12,278 nt of DNA, taken from contig JAJRYU010000637.1 in NCBI GenBank assembly GCA_024275615.1, positions 1 through 12,278 on the forward strand. Reading direction: 5' to 3'. The notes under the pieces were generated by a model. That model worked only from the letters and a program-made list of their open reading frames with translations. It was not told the origin of the DNA and made no database searches. A program made the translations under genes and the position numbers. Position 1 is the stretch's first letter. Each line of letters starts with the position of its first letter. This document shows positions 1 through 7,557 of this stretch, in pieces. This stretch comes from Planctomycetota bacterium. GTDB taxonomy: Bacteria; Planctomycetota; GCA-002687715; DRQF01.

Positions 1-2006
1 AATAGACCAAATCCTGCAGCTCTCTCGTCAAAGAGTGTGCCATCACCTTGGTCATCGTGAATCAGATTACTTTGGGCACTGGAAACCTTGACACGTACCC
101 CAAGCGGTACTACCTGAGGTGTTGTGCCGCCCAAAACAAAGCGGGCTTCCTCTCCTAAAGAAAGGGGAACTTCAAACTTGAGGATCTTGCCAGGATCCAT
201 GAAGAGTCGCCCCACAGGCTGCAAGATTTCTTCGGCAGGCACCGAAGCCAGGAGCCAGCGAATCGACATCATATCCATGAGCCCCTTGTTGAGCCCGAAA
301 GTAGCTTGCACGATGTAGGGATGATAAAAGGCCTGGCTGCCATTGATCAAGCGCAGGTAGCGCTTCAAGAAAATCGCGTCATAGGCTCGTGGACTCTTCA
401 CCCGGTAGATGGCGTTTTGCTCTGGAGGCAGAGTCCACATGAGTGGCAACACCCGGCCGCTTGTGCTGAGAGCCTCGAGAGTGTCCATGGCATAGGACTT
501 GGGTCGCGACAGGTTTGCCGGTTGAGTGGGGATTTCTTCCGCCCAACGTATATGGGCTTCGATAGCAATTGTCGCCAGCAAGATCTGCAGGAGAATCATA
601 CGCTTGCGGCCACCTCTCTCGCAGCGGCAAATGGCTGCGATCAGGGCAAACGGCAGGGCAAACCAAATGAGGTTTCGAAGGGGAAACGTGGGAACGAGGC
701 TCCAGTCCGTGGCGAAATGCTCGGGCAAGACCGCTAGGGCAACAAGACAGGCGCTGCCAACGGCGAAAGCAAGGATGCCCCTTTTTGATCGCCATTCCCG
801 CAGTGAATCAAACGCCACCCCAGCGAGTAAGGCAAGAGGCAGGGACGCGACAAAAGTGAATCGCCTTAAGGGCATTTCTCGGAATCCAGGCAGTTGACTT
901 AAGACTGCTTGAACACAAGGCACATCATAGGCGCAGACAAAACCCCAAATCGCAGTCAAGACGGAGGCGAGGACCAAACCCCGAGAAGATTTCTTCGGCG
1001 AGAGAATCGCCAGCATGGCCAACAGCAAGATGGCGCTGCCGGCAAAAAAACCGGTCTCAATGAAACTCACTTCGCCCCGGTATGCCAGGAGATGGTCGCC
1101 AAGAATATCGGGATCGAAAATAGTCAAGAGATGTTGCCACTTGTTGATGACAAAAAGCGGCATGATCTGATGCACTTGGTGCCGATGCCCGACTAAGTCC
1201 GACTCAGACAAGTATTCGAAGAACGGCAGGAGCATGGGGCTCGACAAAGAGAAGGCAATAAGCACCGACCCCATGACCCACAGGAAGAAACGCAAGCGAT
1301 CGCGAACGAAAGCGCCCTGGGGCAAGAAAAAGACCAAAGCAGCGGCGCCCACCCCGACAAGAGCCGCCGTCTCGACATGACCAGCCAAGATCGTTGCCGC
1401 CAAGACGACGCTGGCGATGGCAAGCGTCCGCAGTGAGGGGGTGCGGCGCAGCTTCAAAAATGCCCAAGCAACTCCTGGATAGAGTGCAGCGACTCCGGAG
1501 TGCGGATGCATGATCCAACACTGTATGTAGGAGCAAAACGAAAACCCTAAAGCGACGGCAAGGGCGGCTATGTTCGAAAGCCCCAAGTTCCTTGCCAAGA
1601 GCAAACAGAAAAACTGCGCCAAAAGGAGAACCGCTAACTGCTTCAGGTCCCAGTAGTGCTTCCCGGCTATGAGGTTCAATGGCAAATAGGGTGAAAACGC
1701 TTCGCTTTGCACGTTACCGGCGAGTGGTTTGCCCAAACCTGAGTATTCGTCCAACAAGGGCACCTGGCCCCGCAACCAAGAATCCCTCACTTGTTGCGAC
1801 CACGGCAAGAACTGCCGCGACCAATCCGTGCGAAGAGCGCTACGCTTAGCATCGACAATCTGTGGGTTTTCGGACGCAAACGGCTGGTAGCGAAACACGG
1901 CGTCCCAAGGAGCGCGCTGGTCATCGCTAAAGACGGCCGAACCTAGAAAGAGACAATCGACGATCAGCAAGACACAAAGGTGAAGAAGAAGTCGCTTGTT
2001 CCTCAT
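1..2006 (-). CDS. YfhO-family multi-pass membrane protein, C-terminus cut off by window edge
   Basis: The reverse frame is open from an ATG at 2006 to base 1, giving 668 residues with no stop, so the gene continues beyond the left edge. An N-terminal hydrophobic segment (residues about 5-25) is followed by an extracytoplasmic loop with GQVPLLDEYSGLGKP (80-94) and FSPYLPLNLI (104-113). Further hydrophobic segments lie near 122-138, 144-160, 195-207, 215-229, 240-262, 318-336, 344-360, 385-398, 409-426, 446-460 and 470-484. Family-like signatures are WIMHPHSG (164-171), AGHVET (208-213), a tract near 536-551 with SPRAYDAIFLKRY, and LMDMMSIRWLLA (576-587). This pattern matches the YfhO family, proteins with a GT-C-like fold that in characterised cases help glycosylate lipoteichoic acid. 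The substrate here is unknown. The start lies 22 bases past the hcrB stop with only a weak GGGA upstream, so it may be co-transcribed with that operon, but the role does not obviously connect. Confidence 0.8.
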   Translation of the reverse strand, partial: MRNKRLLLHLCVLLIVDCLFLGSAVFSDDQRAPWDAVFRYQPFASENPQIVDAKRSALRTDWSRQFLPWSQQVRDSWLRGQVPLLDEYSGLGKPLAGNVQSEAFSPYLPLNLIAGKHYWDLKQLAVLLLAQFFCLLLARNLGLSNIAALAVALGFSFCSYIQCWIMHPHSGVAALYPGVAWAFLKLRRTPSLRTLAIASVVLAATILAGHVETAALVGVGAAALVFFLPQGAFVRDRLRFFLWVMGSVLIAFSLSSPMLLPFFEYLSESDLVGHRHQVHQIMPLFVINKWQHLLTIFDPDILGDHLLAYRGEVSFIETGFFAGSAILLLAMLAILSPKKSSRGLVLASVLTAIWGFVCAYDVPCVQAVLSQLPGFREMPLRRFTFVASLPLALLAGVAFDSLREWRSKRGILAFAVGSACLVALAVLPEHFATDWSLVPTFPLRNLIWFALPFALIAAICRCERGGRKRMILLQILLATIAIEAHIRWAEEIPTQPANLSRPKSYAMDTLEALSTSGRVLPLMWTLPPEQNAIYRVKSPRAYDAIFLKRYLRLINGSQAFYHPYIVQATFGLNKGLMDMMSIRWLLASVPAEEILQPVGRLFMDPGKILKFEVPLSLGEEARFVLGGTTPQVVPLGVRVKVSSAQSNLIHDDQGDGTLFDERAAGFGL

Positions 2007-2028
2007 TGCCAAGGTCCCATGGGCACCC

Positions 2029-3057
2029 TTAGGCCACATGGGTGCCATGGCTCGGTCGCCTGGTTTTCCCTTCTATGCCAGCGAGTTCACGAAGGGCCCC
2101 GTCAACGTAGCGCTCCACCATGCTCTTGCGCCAAGCAACAACAAAATCGGTGTTGTCCAGAGGCGCTGCGGGTTTCCTCGCCAAACTGGCCGCTTCGGCG
2201 ATCACCTCAGCATCAAGTTTCTTGCCGACCAGGAACTCTTGGGCGTCTTTGGCTTCCGTAGGCGCGGAGCGCACCGCACCCAGATAGATGGAACAGGCTT
2301 TCACGACGTGATTGTCATCCAAAGTCACCGTGGCCCCAACACCCAAAACCGGAAAGTCAATGGAACCCCGGCGACGCAGCTTCCAATAGGTGCTGCGCAC
2401 GTCAGCTGCCGGTGGCAAGATCACTTCTGTGAGGATTTCGTCGCGACGTTTTGCCAGGTAGCTGATGCCATCGTCGATGTACATCTCTTTCAGAAGGAGA
2501 ATGCGCTCCCCTTGCGCAGAAACCAACTTGACCTTGGCCCCTAGAGCACAAAGAACCGGAGCAGAGTCGGTGGCAGACGTCGCCCAGCACCTTTTTGAAC
2601 CCGGAGCCACCCAACAAACGTCACCGCGCTCCTTGAGACAGCAATCAATACTCTGACGCCATTCCTCAGATTGGTTGTAATAGGTGCAACGTGTATCAAG
2701 ACATAGGTTGCCACCGATGGTGCCAGTATTCCTCAGAGCGGGAGCTGAGATCGAAGCAACCGCTCGGGCGAAACCTGGATACTTCGTGGCCAACATAGTG
2801 CTATCACATATATCCCTTAGGGTCGTCAAGGCACCGATCGTCACGACGTCTGAGCCATCGCCCGTGATGCCGCGCATCTGAGGAATCTTGGCCATGCTGA
2901 TAACACGCTCGGCAGATTGATGCCGACGTTTCATGTTGGGCCAAAGGTCAGTACCACCAGCGACAATCCGCGTGTTTTGCGGATCACGAGCGAGGATTTC
3001 TGCCGCCTCTGCCACGGAGCTTGGCAAATCCAGCTTGAATGCAGGGAGTCTCATCAT
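2029..3057 (-). CDS. hcrB: 4-hydroxybenzoyl-CoA reductase-like FAD / 4Fe-4S subunit (beta)
   Basis: This 342-residue protein is the flavin subunit of a xanthine-oxidase-family molybdenum enzyme. The FAD-binding segments are visible as VAGGTDLWP (32-40) and NTGTIGGNLC (110-119). The diagnostic feature is an insert of about 40 residues after the second FAD motif that holds C124, C140, C148 and C157. The spacing of 16, 8 and 9 residues is the same as that recalled for the extra 4Fe-4S cluster of Thauera aromatica HcrB. Ordinary CO-dehydrogenase or xanthine-dehydrogenase flavin subunits lack this loop. In HCR the cluster passes low-potential electrons from ferredoxin toward the molybdenum site, so the enzyme dehydroxylates its CoA-ester substrate instead of hydroxylating it. 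The start overlaps the hcrA stop as ATGA, which implies translational coupling; a second in-frame ATG follows immediately. The exact substrate could be another aromatic acyl-CoA. Confidence 0.88.
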   Translation of the reverse strand: MMRLPAFKLDLPSSVAEAAEILARDPQNTRIVAGGTDLWPNMKRRHQSAERVISMAKIPQMRGITGDGSDVVTIGALTTLRDICDSTMLATKYPGFARAVASISAPALRNTGTIGGNLCLDTRCTYYNQSEEWRQSIDCCLKERGDVCWVAPGSKRCWATSATDSAPVLCALGAKVKLVSAQGERILLLKEMYIDDGISYLAKRRDEILTEVILPPAADVRSTYWKLRRRGSIDFPVLGVGATVTLDDNHVVKACSIYLGAVRSAPTEAKDAQEFLVGKKLDAEVIAEAASLARKPAAPLDNTDFVVAWRKSMVERYVDGALRELAGIEGKTRRPSHGTHVA

Positions 3058-5585
3058 GATTTCTTACCTCCGAGGGGCTTGATCGTCATTGTGCCACGAT
3101 CAGGGCGGAGCCCTCTCGCTTCGTTGTTTGTTGCTTTGCCGTCGCCACCTTCTTGTGGTGTAGGCACGTTGAGGGGTTCGCCAAACTCATAGGGTGGAAA
3201 CGAACCCGGGCCGAACCGTCCGGCTTTGCCACGCTCAAGATCATCCATGGCTTTCTTGACCATGTGAGGACCAATAGGGATTTGATCAATCCGTACACCA
3301 ACAGCATCAAAAATGGCGTTGGCTAAGGCTGGCATGATTGGCAGAAGTGGTCCTTGACCAACCTCCTTGGCACCAAAGGGCCCATTGGGATCAGGGTCTT
3401 CAATGACATAGGTTGTCATCTTGGGCATGTCCAAAAAGGTCGGGCTTTTGTATTCAAGTAGTGACGGGAATTTGTGCACCAGCGCATTCGACATGCGTTT
3501 TGGCAGGCGTCGGAAAGCCGACTCTTCCATCGTCGCTTCACCCAATCCCATGTATATACTGCCCTCGATCTGCCCCATCACACTGGCGGCATTGATCGAC
3601 TGTCCGACGTCATGGGCCATCCACACATGTTCAACTTCGTACATGCCCGTTTCTGGATCAACGTCAACCTCCAAGACACAAGCGCTGTAGGAGTAACACG
3701 GTGAAGGGCCGACGCCGGCGCCACGATAACGACCTGGGGACCTGGGTGGCGAATAGGATCCGGTAACGCCCAAGGTGCCATTCTTGGATTCTGCGGCAAT
3801 AACCGCATCGGGCCAATCCATGCCGACATCGGGATTCTCGACGTCAAACACCCGGCGTTCGGCAAATGCCAAACGGCCCTTGGGCACCGCCAATTTTTCG
3901 GCGACAGCACCGGCAATGAGTTCTTTGGCACGCTCCGCCGCTTGAATCGCGGCATTTCCCATCATGATGGTGACTCTGGAAGAGTAGCTGCCCAAGTCAA
4001 CGGGTGTGAGGTCCGTGTCGGCGACGCAAAGACGAATGTCCATCAAGTCAATGCCGAGTATTTCAGCAACGATGGCCGCCAAGACAGTATCCGACCCTTG
4101 CCCGATCTCCGTCTCACCGCAAAAGACGGCCACACCACCGGACCGATCCAACTTGATCTGGACACCGGAATGCGGCATATGATTCCAATAGATCGGCAAG
4201 CCCGCCCCGGTAAGATAAGCGCTACACGCAAGCCCCAGCCCTTTTCCTTTGGGAAGCTTGCCAAAGCGTTCTTTCCAACCACTACCTTCGATGACGGCTT
4301 CGATGCACTTACGCAGACCGATGGATCCAATCTTCAGATAATTGGCCGTCACCGTGTCTGCTTCGACGAGGTTCTTCAGCCTAAGTTCGGCAGGGTCGAT
4401 GCCGAGTTTCTGCGCCGCTTTGTCGAGTTGGACTTCCCAGCCAAATCGTGGCTGAGGTGTTCCGTGCCCTCGTTTCGGTCCACAGGGTGGTTTGTTGGTA
4501 AACGCCCGGATGGAATCAAATTGATAGGACGGAATCTTGTAAGTGACAGTTTGCAAAGCCCCGGTGTAGTAGGTGCTGGCGACGCCATAGCTGCCGTAAG
4601 CACCCCCATCAAGCGCCGTCTTTAGGTGCTGCCCGGTAATGATGCCTTCCTTGGTGAAACCGGTCTTCAGATACATCTGAACCGGATGCCGTCCGCGGTG
4701 ACAGTAGAATACTTCTTCCCGCGTTAAGCAAATCTTGACTGGGCGGCCCAGCTCAAGAGCCATTTTCGCCGCGCAGATCTCGTGATTGAAAGGATCACTC
4801 TTGCCGCCAAATCCACCGCCATTGGGTGCCGCAATCACACGTATGTGTGTCGCCGGTATTCCCAACACGCGTGTTAAGGCTTTGTGCAAGTAGTGAGGTG
4901 TCTGCGTTGAACTGTAGAGCGTGACTTTGCCGTCGGCTTCTGCCATAGCCACGGTCGCATGTTGCTCCATGGCAAGGTGCGTATTGCCTTCGAAGAAACA
5001 ATCGTCTTCCAAAACGACATCGGCATTTTCAAAGGCACCCTCGACATTGCCGAACTTCATGGACACAACTTTGTGCAAGTTGCCATCGTCGGCGTAGTCG
5101 TGGATCTGCGGATCGGAGTATTTGATGGCTTCATCAACACTGGAGATCGTCGCCAATGGCTCGTAAGTGATTTCAATGGCTGCGGCGGCATTGGCTGCTT
5201 GGTCTTCCGTCAAAGCGGCCACGGCGACGACGGGATCACCGACAAATCTCACCTTGTCAAAGCACAAGGGATGCTCATCTTGGGACACCGGCAGAATACC
5301 GAAGGTGTTCTGCATACTTTCACCGGTAAGGATCTTGAGCACACCTGGCATGCCCTCGGCGATGGACGCGTCGATTCGAAGAATCTCAGCGTGAGGAACT
5401 GTGGAGCGCACAAGTTTCATGTGGACCATACGCGGCGCCACAAAGTCGTCAGCAAAAATCGTCTGGCCCGTAACTTTCGCCATGCCATCGACGCGGCGAT
5501 AAGGCTTGCCGATCAAGTTAAGGTCTTGACGTTTGCCACCGGGACTCTGCCCCGGCAAGGCGTGATCCTGTTTCTTGTTGGTCAT
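3054..5585 (-). CDS. hcrA: 4-hydroxybenzoyl-CoA reductase-like molybdopterin-binding subunit (alpha)
   Basis: This 843-residue protein is the large catalytic subunit of a molybdenum hydroxylase/reductase of the xanthine oxidase family. The N-terminal 'hammerhead' domain covers about residues 25-145 (GKPYRRVDGMAKVTGQTIFADD region). The molybdopterin-contacting motifs follow: NGGGFGGK (255-262), the CGPKRGHGTPQPRF tract (368-381), GETEIGQGSD (490-499) and GAKEVGQGPL (738-747). E741 sits in the place of the family's catalytic glutamate. The subunit pairs with the 2Fe-2S subunit upstream and the FAD/4Fe-4S subunit downstream, with four-base ATGA overlaps on both sides, so the three are made together. 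The 4Fe-4S loop in the partner points to 4-hydroxybenzoyl-CoA reduction to benzoyl-CoA. After the usual family end (near residue 782) there is a Gly/Pro-rich tail of about 60 residues that I do not recognise; it makes the protein longer than the roughly 770 residues typical of HcrA. No cofactor-maturation gene (XdhC/CoxD type) is present in the window. Confidence 0.88.
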   Translation of the reverse strand: MTNKKQDHALPGQSPGGKRQDLNLIGKPYRRVDGMAKVTGQTIFADDFVAPRMVHMKLVRSTVPHAEILRIDASIAEGMPGVLKILTGESMQNTFGILPVSQDEHPLCFDKVRFVGDPVVAVAALTEDQAANAAAAIEITYEPLATISSVDEAIKYSDPQIHDYADDGNLHKVVSMKFGNVEGAFENADVVLEDDCFFEGNTHLAMEQHATVAMAEADGKVTLYSSTQTPHYLHKALTRVLGIPATHIRVIAAPNGGGFGGKSDPFNHEICAAKMALELGRPVKICLTREEVFYCHRGRHPVQMYLKTGFTKEGIITGQHLKTALDGGAYGSYGVASTYYTGALQTVTYKIPSYQFDSIRAFTNKPPCGPKRGHGTPQPRFGWEVQLDKAAQKLGIDPAELRLKNLVEADTVTANYLKIGSIGLRKCIEAVIEGSGWKERFGKLPKGKGLGLACSAYLTGAGLPIYWNHMPHSGVQIKLDRSGGVAVFCGETEIGQGSDTVLAAIVAEILGIDLMDIRLCVADTDLTPVDLGSYSSRVTIMMGNAAIQAAERAKELIAGAVAEKLAVPKGRLAFAERRVFDVENPDVGMDWPDAVIAAESKNGTLGVTGSYSPPRSPGRYRGAGVGPSPCYSYSACVLEVDVDPETGMYEVEHVWMAHDVGQSINAASVMGQIEGSIYMGLGEATMEESAFRRLPKRMSNALVHKFPSLLEYKSPTFLDMPKMTTYVIEDPDPNGPFGAKEVGQGPLLPIMPALANAIFDAVGVRIDQIPIGPHMVKKAMDDLERGKAGRFGPGSFPPYEFGEPLNVPTPQEGGDGKATNNEARGLRPDRGTMTIKPLGGKKS

Positions 5586-6127
5586 GAGTTATCCCCTTCC
5601 CCAACAGTGGCGCCAAAGACCTGCAAGTCATTGGGCTCACCTCCCTTTTCGCCGCGCGTGATGGCACCGGCCCAAGTCACAGCTTCGATGATCTTGTTGT
5701 ATCCCGTGCAGCGACAGAGATTTCCCGACAAGGCTTCACGAATCTCAGGATCGTCTGCGCTTGAGTTCTCTTCGAGGAGAGCCTTGGCAGTGAGCAAAAT
5801 GCCGGGCGTGCAATAGCCACACTGAGCCGCTCCCAACTCGGCGAAGGTCGTCTGCAAAGGATGAGGACCATCGGCGGTGTGCATGCCTTCAACGGTCTCA
5901 ATATCCCGCCCTTCCATTTCCGCCGCCAGCACGACGCAAGAAAGGGCAGCCTTGCCATCAACCAAGACGGTGCAAGCGCCACATTCGCCAAGCTCACACC
6001 CATGTTTTGTGCCGGTCAGTTGGCATTCTTCCCGTAACACTTCGAGGAGCGTGTGGTGGGTAGGAAAGACGATCGTCCTGTCCTCACCATTGATCCTCAA
6101 AGTGGCTGTGGTCATCCCATCAACCAT
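5582..6127 (-). CDS. hcrC: 4-hydroxybenzoyl-CoA reductase-like 2Fe-2S subunit (gamma)
   Basis: This 181-residue protein is the small iron-sulfur subunit that carries two 2Fe-2S clusters between the flavin and molybdenum subunits. The plant-ferredoxin-type cluster has C44, C49, C52 and C64 (GCELGECGAC motif). The C-terminal helical domain has C103, C106, C138 and C140 (QCGYCTPG and LCRCTGY). All eight ligands are present. The order small-large-FAD is the order I recall for hcrCAB and hbaBCD clusters. The start chosen is the ATG at 6127, which has a GGGG about six bases upstream and overlaps the TetR stop by eight bases. An ATG four codons further in (6115) would give MTTATL and is also possible. 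The roughly 20-residue tail after the TWAGAITRG segment is longer than usual and looks unstructured. There is no sign of a Tat or Sec signal, consistent with a cytoplasmic enzyme. Confidence 0.9.
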   Translation of the reverse strand: MVDGMTTATLRINGEDRTIVFPTHHTLLEVLREECQLTGTKHGCELGECGACTVLVDGKAALSCVVLAAEMEGRDIETVEGMHTADGPHPLQTTFAELGAAQCGYCTPGILLTAKALLEENSSADDPEIREALSGNLCRCTGYNKIIEAVTWAGAITRGEKGGEPNDLQVFGATVGEGDNS

Positions 6128-6803
6128 GTCTTACCCCATCAGAGTTTGCGCGGCCCAACAAGGAGCTGGTTCCCGTGCTTAAGTTTTTTGTTTTGAGTGT
6201 TTTCTTGGCTTCGGGTGTCATCAGCCCACCCACGAGTTGTTGCGCAAAGGTAAAGCCAATTCCTTCAGCATCGCGAGTGCCTTCTGGACGAAACCAACGG
6301 ACAGTCCAGTTGACCGCTCCGAGAATGGCCAAAGCCGCCACCTTTTCGTCGCAGGCTTCAAAAGTACCCTCGGCAACACTCTCACGAATGAGCTGGCGAA
6401 GAGCATCTTCATAGTCGTCGCGTTTCTTCTTCATGGCGTCAGATAGCGATTCCGGAACTTCCAGGTGCGCTAGGCTCCCTGGAATCCCCTCGTTAAGGCA
6501 ACGAACGTGGCCAACAATGAGGGCGACCAATCGGTCACAGGCTCGCTCTGGCGCCGATCGAATCTGAGTCACGAGAGCTTTCAGTCGGTCTAGGGTCTCT
6601 TCCTGGCAGAACGCCAGAATCTCTTCCTTGTTGCGAAAATAGTAGTAGAGATTACCAACAGTCATACCCGCAGAAGTGGCTATATCGCGCATGCCCGTTG
6701 CATGGAACCCCTTGCCACGAAATAGGTTAGATGCGGCCAATAGGATTGCACGCTGCTTTTCCAAGACTTTGAGTGTGTCGGCCGAGGCCTTTATTTGAAC
6801 CAT
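6120..6803 (-). CDS. TetR-family regulator of the hcr-like operon
   Basis: This 227-residue protein has a typical TetR N-terminal DNA-binding domain. The helix-turn-helix covers about residues 37-60, with GMRDIATSAGMTVG followed by NLYYYFRNKEEIL. The ligand domain has AVNWTVRWFRPEG (163-175), a segment that resembles TetR regulators such as KstR2 and PaaR that respond to acyl-CoA or aryl-CoA ligands. An aryl-CoA effector would suit a gene that leads an HCR-like operon, but this is inference. The gene is first in the run and overlaps hcrC by eight bases, so it is almost certainly co-transcribed and autoregulated. No Shine-Dalgarno sequence is visible before the ATG at 6803. The start codon lies in the centre of a 24-bp palindrome, and a promoter can be placed so that transcription begins at about the ATG. 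The Lys/Thr/Ser-rich C-terminal tail (about 198-227) is unusual and may be disordered. Confidence 0.9.
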   Translation of the reverse strand: MVQIKASADTLKVLEKQRAILLAASNLFRGKGFHATGMRDIATSAGMTVGNLYYYFRNKEEILAFCQEETLDRLKALVTQIRSAPERACDRLVALIVGHVRCLNEGIPGSLAHLEVPESLSDAMKKKRDDYEDALRQLIRESVAEGTFEACDEKVAALAILGAVNWTVRWFRPEGTRDAEGIGFTFAQQLVGGLMTPEAKKTLKTKNLSTGTSSLLGRANSDGVRHG

Positions 6804-6814
6804 GGTTCAAATAA
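6791..6814. promoter_or_regulatory. 24-bp perfect palindrome, likely TetR operator
   Basis: All 12 base pairs across the centre (between 6802 and 6803) are complementary. One half-site reads TTATTTGAACCA. The central CCATGG contains the start codon of the TetR gene on the minus strand. The length and symmetry fit the binding site of a TetR dimer. It also overlaps the proposed -10 element at 6811-6816, so bound protein would block both transcription and, if the mRNA is leaderless, the 5' end of the message. The palindrome is seen directly; the identity of the bound protein is inferred from position. Confidence 0.8.
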
Positions 6815-6839
6815 TGAGGAGAAGTTGGGGACAATTCAA
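6811..6839 (-). promoter_or_regulatory. Candidate promoter for TetR-hcrCAB, possibly leaderless
   Basis: On the minus strand a TTGAAT box (6834-6839, 4 of 6 to consensus) is followed after exactly 17 bases by CATTAT (6811-6816, 4 of 6). Seven bases (TTGAACC) then lead to the ATG at 6803, so transcription would begin at or very near the start codon. That agrees with the absence of any ribosome-binding sequence. The -35 box overlaps the stop codon of the RAYT gene. The boxes are imperfect, so confidence is moderate. Confidence 0.5.
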
Positions 6840-7465
6840 GGGCTGTTGGTGCAGGGGAAAAAGGCGCGGGCGTCCCCGCCCGCATCTTGGCCTTTCGCTG
6901 GCCCACGCCAAGCGCTGGAAAACCGCCAACCATCTGGTCGACGGCACAACTTGGCCTTCACCGGATTGTTCTCGATATATCTCCAAGCCGTGACAAAGTG
7001 ATTCTTGTCCCGGACACAACGATCAAGGAAATCCGGACTCCACACAACCCCCTTGGTGCCGAGATGACGATTGACTTGCTTGGCTGAAAAGCTCTTCCAA
7101 GCTTGAACAATCCTCCACAAGGGGAAGTCTCCCTTCAGAGTAAAGAGCACATGAACGTGGTTGGGCATGATGACCCAAGCAAAGAGCTCATAGCGCTCTC
7201 GATTGAAGTGCAGCAGCGTTTGTTCAACAAACTTGCTGACAACCGCTTGCGCCAAGATGCAATTGCCCCATCCCTTGTCCAAGGAAGAATCAACAACTGA
7301 GAATCCGGTTGTCTTGGCTTTGAGTTTCGTGTCAGGAGGATAAGAAAAACTATCAGCGAGGGAGAAGGTCACGACGTGGGTTGTCTTGTTGTCGTCAAAG
7401 TGAGGCAGATACCCTTTTTTTTGGAGGTGGTCCAGATTGGGTTGCTTAAACCGGTAGTGTTTCAT
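6836..7465 (-). CDS. REP-associated tyrosine transposase (RAYT, IS200/IS605-like Y1 family)
   Basis: This 209-residue protein is a single-domain Y1 HUH nuclease of the RAYT group. The HUH motif is in MPNHVHVLF (H103 and H105), and the likely nucleophilic tyrosine is Y163 in WRYIENNPVKAKL. Proteins of this group cut and join single-stranded DNA at REP hairpins and are thought to move or maintain REP/REPIN repeats. The start chosen is the ATG at 7465, because a GGAG lies six bases upstream. A longer frame from 7648 would add 61 Pro/Ser-rich residues that read through non-coding and REP sequence, so it was rejected. The final residues (about 189-209, GQDAGGDARAFFP region) are encoded by the left REP-like repeat and are probably not part of the fold. 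The gene sits between two inverted REP-like hairpins and between two same-strand units. Confidence 0.88.
   Translation of the reverse strand: MKHYRFKQPNLDHLQKKGYLPHFDDNKTTHVVTFSLADSFSYPPDTKLKAKTTGFSVVDSSLDKGWGNCILAQAVVSKFVEQTLLHFNRERYELFAWVIMPNHVHVLFTLKGDFPLWRIVQAWKSFSAKQVNRHLGTKGVVWSPDFLDRCVRDKNHFVTAWRYIENNPVKAKLCRRPDGWRFSSAWRGPAKGQDAGGDARAFFPCTNSP
6863..6888 (-). repeat. Left REP-like hairpin repeat
   Basis: The core GCGGGCGTCCCCGCCCGC at 6866-6883 forms a perfect 7-bp stem with a TCCC loop. Read on the minus strand, this 26-base unit matches the right copy at 7558-7583 in 23 of 26 positions, so the two are inverted relative to each other. The unit lies inside the last codons of the RAYT gene. 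Confidence 0.8.
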
Positions 7466-7557
7466 CTTTCTCTCCACTCTCTGGAGGCGTAGACGTCGGG
7501 ATTTGCTGGGTGGACTTGGAAATTTGGGAGGAAGAGGGGGTTGGGGGCTTGAAGGTG

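Noticed and set aside
306..1536. Several medium-length frames on both strands in the first 1.5 kb
   Set aside because: The whole stretch is covered by the continuous minus-strand YfhO-like frame that runs off the left edge and has clear membrane-protein character.
3942..5816. Long plus-strand open frames (227 and 285 residues) opposite the molybdopterin subunit
   Set aside because: They are antisense shadows of a gene with clear motifs in all domains and show no recognisable family features.
6795..7001. Plus-strand frames that start at the same CCATGG as the TetR gene
   Set aside because: The start exists only because the site is a palindrome, and the frames run antisense into the RAYT gene without protein-like composition.
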